Made by a program: the position numbers and the translations under genes. From Flavobacterium xanthum (GTDB lineage Bacteria > Bacteroidota > Bacteroidia > Flavobacteriales > Flavobacteriaceae), in the NCBI RefSeq assembly GCF_900142695.1, contig NZ_FRBU01000001.1, positions 181,681 to 245,680 on the forward strand: DNA of 64,000 nucleotides. The letters run 5' to 3'. Shown here piece by piece: positions 59,996 to 64,000 of the stretch. The stretch's first letter is position 1. Each line of letters begins with the position of its first letter. Under the pieces are notes generated by a model. It was given only the letters and a program-made list of their open reading frames with translations, ran no database searches and was not told the DNA's origin.

Positions 59996-60799
59996 TCAAT
60001 TCAAAGAAAATTCAAACCAAATTGGTATATGATCCGAAATTATTCTGGCCTCCTTTAACGTTGAAAAATTCTCGTAAAAGTGAATAATCCCCGAATTTAA
60101 CGTATTGATTTTTGAAGATTTGAAATAGATATTGTCAAATTCCGAAGCGAGGCAATTGTCTTTTTTACATTCTTGTTTCAGTGACGTTTTCTGGTCAATT
60201 AGAAGTGACTCATAGCCCATTTTCTTCAAAGGAATAAAAACCGTATGCGATTGTGGACAATTAAAATCGCCGGTAAAAATTAAATTTAAAGTGGCGTATT
60301 CCTCCGGCAAAAATTTAAAGTATTTAATCTCCGTTTCAGGCTGTCTCTTTTGAGTAATGGCATGATAGTTAACTATTGTAAATTGTTTGCTGTCATATTG
60401 AAAGGTACAAAAATAGGGTTCACGGTCGATTTCCAATTGGTATTTTTTTTCCAGCCACGCTTTACCTATCTTTTTTACCTTACTCGTTTTCCATAGAAAA
60501 GCATAGCGTTCCGTTTTATAGGCGGTACTGCTAGTTGGATCACTAATTACGTAATCCCATTTGGCTCCTTTACGATTGAGTTCGTCTGCGAGCCTTGCTA
60601 CTGCTTGTGGACCACCATGACCCGCTACCACTTCTTGAATAGCGATAATGTCATAATTTTTCATTGTATTGGCAATGTAGTTTATGCTTGCTTCTGATTT
60701 TGATTTGCCAAAGTTTTCAATGTTCCAAGAAAGAAGTTTGGTTTGCGAAAATCCAGAACAATACATTAGGAAAAGCAGGAGAGAAAGGAGCGATTTCAT
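59996..60799 (-). CDS. Exported endonuclease/exonuclease/phosphatase-family protein
   Basis: A 267-residue protein with a signal peptide (MKSLLSLLLFLMYCSGFSQ). DNase I-like motifs: LLSWNIENFGKSKS (Asn), IIAIQEVVAG (Glu metal ligand), IVNYHAITQKR (His), LIFTGDFNCPQSHTVFI (Asp-x-Asn) and ISDHIPIWFEF (catalytic Asp-His). This fits a secreted DNase or phosphoesterase. It is transcribed alone, convergent with the peptidase gene. Substrate unproven. Confidence 0.9.
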   Translation of the reverse strand: MKSLLSLLLFLMYCSGFSQTKLLSWNIENFGKSKSEASINYIANTMKNYDIIAIQEVVAGHGGPQAVARLADELNRKGAKWDYVISDPTSSTAYKTERYAFLWKTSKVKKIGKAWLEKKYQLEIDREPYFCTFQYDSKQFTIVNYHAITQKRQPETEIKYFKFLPEEYATLNLIFTGDFNCPQSHTVFIPLKKMGYESLLIDQKTSLKQECKKDNCLASEFDNIYFKSSKINTLNSGIIHFYENFSTLKEARIISDHIPIWFEFSLN

Positions 60800-60973
60800 T
60801 TAATTGGAGGTACATATAGTAATATTCAAATTAACGCTTATTGTTTGATAAAAAGAAAATCTAAAGCCTTTAGTTTTTATGAAAATTTGTTTGAGCATTT
60901 TTGCCAAGACGGTAAAGCAAGTGAATGCGGTTGCTAAAAACTATGTTATAAAAATAACTGGAACTTGCTGTTT

Positions 60974-61381
60974 TTAATTGTCGATTCGGTAGTTATAAAT
61001 TTGCTTCCGAATGTCGCTTATAATATCTAAAGTTTCGTGTTTTAGCTTTAGCGGGACTTTTTTTGTAAAGAAAACACCGTTTTTTAAACGTATTTTTAAT
61101 GCATAACTTTTATAGTCATTCATTTTTACAATAAAGGTAACAATAAGTAGTGGTGGAAGAAAAAGCATTATTTCAAGGGATAAGTATAAAAGGCACAAAG
61201 TCGCAATTATAATTAAAAATAAAAATGGTACAAGTTCAAGTAGCGAGGGAAATTTATGAACAGAAATATAGATCTCATCTAATTCAGAAAATAAGATTGC
61301 TTTTTGGTCCTTATTCCTAGAACTTAAAATAAGTTTATTTTTTTCTAAACTTAGTTCATCGAATGTGTACTTTAAATTCAT
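60974..61381 (-). CDS. Membrane protein of unknown function (135 aa)
   Basis: It has a short polar N-terminal domain with beta character (MNLKYTFDELSLEKNKLILS, then KAILFSELDEIYISVHKF), two adjacent transmembrane helices (about residues 47-90; LVPFLFLIIIATLCLLYL and IMLFLPPLLIVTFIV) and a basic C-terminal domain. The plan looks like PH-domain-type membrane proteins (bPH_2-like), but no signature residues are seen. It is a single gene. Confidence 0.6.
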   Translation of the reverse strand: MNLKYTFDELSLEKNKLILSSRNKDQKAILFSELDEIYISVHKFPSLLELVPFLFLIIIATLCLLYLSLEIMLFLPPLLIVTFIVKMNDYKSYALKIRLKNGVFFTKKVPLKLKHETLDIISDIRKQIYNYRIDN

Positions 61382-61644
61382 TTTTAGTATTGGAGTTGTT
61401 GAGTAATTTTGGTATTTTTTGATTTGCGGAAAATCCTTATTTTAAATTTTTTAGAATCTCTTTTTTTATCGGCTCTTCCAGATGTTATAGACTAAATAAA
61501 TAATGCATGCTGCACCCAAAATCATTACTGCTATTTGTATAGAAAAGAATAGGTGATAGTTAAAAACGGGAATGTATTCATGTTTATTTTTTCACTTTAT
61601 TTAAACGTTAGGTGTTGTTAATTTTCTTATTTTACCTAGCTGTA
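61382..61644. other. Spacer with a possible degraded small membrane gene
   Basis: On the minus strand around 61590-61475 a frame of about 38 codons (EYIPVFNYHLFFSIQIAV, then a hydrophobic segment and NIWKSR) lacks a usable start codon; a GTG upstream is out of frame by one base. It may be a damaged small membrane protein gene. Confidence 0.28.
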
Positions 61645-61989
61645 TTATTTTAATATACTCTCACTAGTATTTTTGCGATACATCATTTTGCCTTTTTTGT
61701 TTCTAGAATATATAATGCTTTTTATAGTATCAGTTTCGTGCTGAATGAAAGCAGGTTTTGGAGTTTGATAAAATATACTGGAATCCTTAAATTTTCTATC
61801 TTTTTCTTCAAGCACATCATTTTCGAAAGTATTGTTCATAATCAAATCTGGTTCATCTACTTTAATATTAGTTTTGATATAGGTGGATTCCTTTTTGGGG
61901 ATATATATTTTTTTTAGTGGAAGAGCAAATAATGCAATAAATATTAATACAGTTACAACAATAATTTTTCTCATGTCTTTGTTATTCAC
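61645..61989 (-). CDS. Small membrane-anchored protein of unknown function (114 aa)
   Basis: An N-terminal transmembrane helix (IIVVTVLIFIALFALPL) is followed by about 85 polar residues exposed outside the cytoplasm. Its start overlaps the end of the upstream gene by 8 bases, which implies coupling. No family is recognised. Confidence 0.55.
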   Translation of the reverse strand: MNNKDMRKIIVVTVLIFIALFALPLKKIYIPKKESTYIKTNIKVDEPDLIMNNTFENDVLEEKDRKFKDSSIFYQTPKPAFIQHETDTIKSIIYSRNKKGKMMYRKNTSESILK

Positions 61990-62287
61990 AGCAGGCGTTA
62001 ACTATTTTCAATTGAATTCTCAAGATTTTTTGTAACTGCTTTTCCTTTAGTAATCCTTTTTTTTGTGCTTTACTCAGCCTCTTACTCAAGCTTTCGGATT
62101 TGGCTTTTAAATAAGGATATCTTGTTATGGAATTAGAATTTCCTTTCAGTGCTTTTTTATAGTGCTTGATGTACTCTTTTATGTAATTATCATAATCGTT
62201 TATTGTATTTGTCCATTTGTCAGGTATACTTTCCTCCTTTCTTATTTTTGACAGGTACAAGGGTGATTTTGTTTCGTTTTGCTTCAT
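61982..62287 (-). CDS. Small basic helical protein of unknown function (101 aa)
   Basis: A strongly basic protein rich in Lys, Tyr and Ser (DYDNYIKEYIKHYKKALKGN; AKSESLSKRLSKAQKKGLLK) with a likely coiled coil and two cysteines next to each other at the end (VNACCE). There is no export signal. It is coupled with the membrane-anchored gene that follows. No family is recognised. Confidence 0.55.
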   Translation of the reverse strand: MKQNETKSPLYLSKIRKEESIPDKWTNTINDYDNYIKEYIKHYKKALKGNSNSITRYPYLKAKSESLSKRLSKAQKKGLLKEKQLQKILRIQLKIVNACCE

Positions 62288-62441
62288 GTTCTATTTTTAT
62301 TAGAATATTGGAACACATCAAAATTAGTAGTACTAAATCGGTTTAGTTTACGGGTAACCGTATTGCAGTAAAAATTAAATACATTGATTTAGTATGAATA
62401 ATGTAAAATACTGTAAATAAGTGTTTTATATTTATAATTAT

Positions 62442-62819
62442 TTAAAGTATTCTTTTTATCCAGTTGCTAGCAATCCAATCTGACAAGTGAGCGCTGCAAA
62501 CGGCGTGTTCTAAATATGGATGTTGTAAAAATGTTTCTACTTTTTGAAAATTAGCCTTAGTTTGAGCAACATTATAATTTTCTAAAAACGCATTGCAAAA
62601 ATCAGTTACATTCTTTTCATCTGTTTTATTGACGTAATTTAAATCAGGGGTTTCATGATTTTTGTTACTATCAACAGTTGTGGAATATCCTGAAAATGCT
62701 AAGTCATTTGTAGTAAAACGTGTCATTTGTATTTGATTTGGGTTTGAAGTCGTAAACCTAATACCTTTTAAATCTAGTTCTTTACGGAATGCCGTAAAGC
62801 ATTTTTTATATTGTACCAT
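62442..62819 (-). CDS. Unrecognised protein (125 aa)
   Basis: I use the ATG that starts MVQYKKCFTAFRKELDLKG; a TTG upstream would add 21 hydrophobic residues. The protein has mixed composition and no motif I recognise. It follows the response regulator gene on the same strand with about 100 bases between. It could be a fragment of a larger gene. Confidence 0.4.
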   Translation of the reverse strand: MVQYKKCFTAFRKELDLKGIRFTTSNPNQIQMTRFTTNDLAFSGYSTTVDSNKNHETPDLNYVNKTDEKNVTDFCNAFLENYNVAQTKANFQKVETFLQHPYLEHAVCSAHLSDWIASNWIKRIL

Positions 62820-62921
62820 CAGATATAATGGGATTTGAAGCAACAACAGAGCTGTTCCTAAACAGTAATGAAATAAAACCAAAACCAGGAGATGCTTTGC
62901 ATAATTTATCTTCTAAAGATT

Positions 62922-63590
62922 TTAAACTAACCCTAAATCCTTAGTAATGGCTATTAAATGAACATTATTGTTGGCTTTAAAATAAACTTTTAGTTTGTTT
63001 ATGCGTTTTTCTAAACTGCTATTGCCATTAGGAATAATTCCAGAATCTTTGAATTCAGTAGAAATATCCTCTACAGTTAATCCTTTGGATAAAGATTTTA
63101 ACAGAGAAATATCATAGGATTCAATTTCAAAAAGGGTTTTGTCTCTTAAAGTTAGTGCTAGCTCGTTTGAAATTTTAACTTCTTCATTGTCATAGATGCG
63201 TTGAATTGCTGTTTGAAGTTCCTCGATGCTATCTCTCCCTTTGCAGACGTAGGCGTTAATTCCTAAATTATTAAAGAGTGATTTTATACGGAAAGACTTG
63301 TCTTCAATGGAAAATATGATGGTCTTGATATCGGGTTGTATTTTCTTTACCGCTTCTATAAGTTCTTCGCCGGAGGTCAATTTATCCTCCCGATGATCAC
63401 TTTTAAATGATAAATCACTAATCATGATGTCGTAAGGTGCATTATCATGAATGGCTTTTTTGATTTTCAAAAAGGCATCATCACAGTATTTTGTGCTATG
63501 AATTTCTGCTATAGAAAGTTTTTCTAACGCTTGAACTACTGCGACACTGATTGTATCTAAATCTTCGGCAACTAAAACTTTGTTAAACAT
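62922..63590 (-). CDS. Response regulator with atypical C-terminal HTH
   Basis: A 222-residue regulator. The receiver domain has KVLVAEDLDT, the phosphorylated Asp in IMISDLSFKSD (near 57), Ser in IIFSIEDKSF and Lys in AYVCKGRD. Its C-terminal 75 residues (LLKSLSKGLTVEDISTEFKD, NSSLEKRINKLKVYFKA) look like a degenerate LuxR-type HTH. Eleven bases upstream lies only the C-terminal remnant of a histidine kinase, so this regulator has lost its partner kinase. Confidence 0.85.
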   Translation of the reverse strand: MFNKVLVAEDLDTISVAVVQALEKLSIAEIHSTKYCDDAFLKIKKAIHDNAPYDIMISDLSFKSDHREDKLTSGEELIEAVKKIQPDIKTIIFSIEDKSFRIKSLFNNLGINAYVCKGRDSIEELQTAIQRIYDNEEVKISNELALTLRDKTLFEIESYDISLLKSLSKGLTVEDISTEFKDSGIIPNGNSSLEKRINKLKVYFKANNNVHLIAITKDLGLV

Positions 63591-63601
63591 AATAATGTCA
63601 G

Positions 63602-63778
63602 TTATTTAGGGAATGTGATTTTTGTTTTAAATCTTTTGTTGGATTCAGTATCAAAAGTAATCGTTCCTTTTATAACTAGAATACGGTTTCCCACATTGTG
63701 TAGTCTATTTTTTAAATTTATTACTTCAAATGGGAGTCCGACCCCGTTATTACTGGACTTTATTTGTGATTTATTTTT
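63602..63778 (-). pseudogene. C-terminal remnant of a sensor histidine kinase
   Basis: An open frame of 58 codons between an in-frame stop (63779-63781) and its own stop reads SNNGVGLPFEVINLKNRL and then ILVIKGTITFDTESNKRF and KTKITFPK. NNGVGL and the following NLKNRL are the G1 and G2 boxes of HATPase_c. Nothing upstream in any frame continues the kinase; about 130 bases further a mobile-element end begins. The kinase was therefore cut away, leaving the response regulator gene just downstream. Confidence 0.75.
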
Positions 63779-63907
63779 TCAGTTTTTTTGAAAGTGAGGG
63801 CAATTAAACTACACTTACGGTGTTTTTTATGTTGAATAATAGCTATTGGAGGATACGAAATAGTATGTTTTTTTTAGTTTCTTGAAGAATGGAGCAATTG
63901 ATAACTA

Positions 63908-64000
63908 TGCTGCTCCCCAAAAAACGTACAACTTTTTGTGTGAATTTAAGATAGGATTAAAAACCTTAAATTAGCAGAATTATGTCAAGAACAAGAAGAG
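63908..64000 (+). mobile_element. Probable left end of an IS3-type element, cut by the window edge
   Basis: TGCTGCTCCCCAAAAAACG at 63908 has the look of IS3-family ends (T-G start, C run, A run), and CAAAAAAC with AACTTTTTG inside it form the small inner dyad often seen there. An ATG at 63982 opens MSRTRR, like the start of an IS3 OrfA. Only 93 bases are visible, so the assignment is tentative. Confidence 0.4.

Overview
The window looks like a chromosomal segment of a Flavobacterium-like member of the Bacteroidota. The evidence is low G+C, many lipoproteins with the SCxxD/SCSxD-type lipobox, TAnnTTTG promoter boxes, a TonB-dependent receptor paired with a surface propeller lipoprotein, DUF4252 pairs, an AccA of the free-standing type and a Tgt of the Bacteroidota type. 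An ice-binding (DUF3494) lipoprotein hints at a cold habitat. Everything is read from sequence alone; family names are from recognition of motifs, not from searches.

Layout. 1-4860: end of a cobalamin-assembly operon (cobT, cobS, cobC-like), then a B12 riboswitch controlling a BtuB-type receptor and a BtuG-like propeller lipoprotein. 4870-17270: a cell-wall amidase, an S41 protease, an ECF sigma/membrane protein/two DUF4252 genes, a TPR protein, three small membrane or secreted proteins, and a complete RND efflux operon. 17326-17655: 115-bp tandem repeats ending in a 23-bp hairpin. 17661-24207: an integrated mobile element with tyrosine integrase, two small HTH proteins, a 791-aa replication protein, an iteron-rich presumptive origin and four small genes; it sits at the 3' end of tRNA-Leu(GAG), followed by two tRNA-Lys. 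It has no capsid, portal, relaxase or conjugation gene, so it resembles a phage satellite or other small island.

24630-43490: housekeeping and accessory genes (aroK, a phosphoribosyltransferase, S4 protein, FKBP lipoprotein, a complete IS4-type insertion sequence with 9-bp target duplication, split transketolase, two Crp-like regulators, ene-reductase, DUF892, rhodanese, HIUase, GlcG-like, esterase, royal-jelly-like lipoprotein, VOC protein, a broken HxlR regulator and the ice-binding lipoprotein). 43659-43758 folds on paper into a nested three-stem RNA and precedes tgt.

43974-53360: tgt, LptF/G-type permease, EamA transporter, accA, dnaB, and a coupled membrane protein/histidine kinase/response regulator set. 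53691-59961 is a cyanophycin locus: a secreted protein usually called 'asparagine synthetase B', cyanophycin synthetase, cyanophycinase and isoaspartyl peptidase, i.e. synthesis and complete breakdown of a nitrogen-storage polymer. 59996-64000 holds an exported nuclease-like protein, four unrecognised genes, a response regulator whose upstream kinase is reduced to a C-terminal remnant, and what looks like the left end of an IS3-type element at the window edge.
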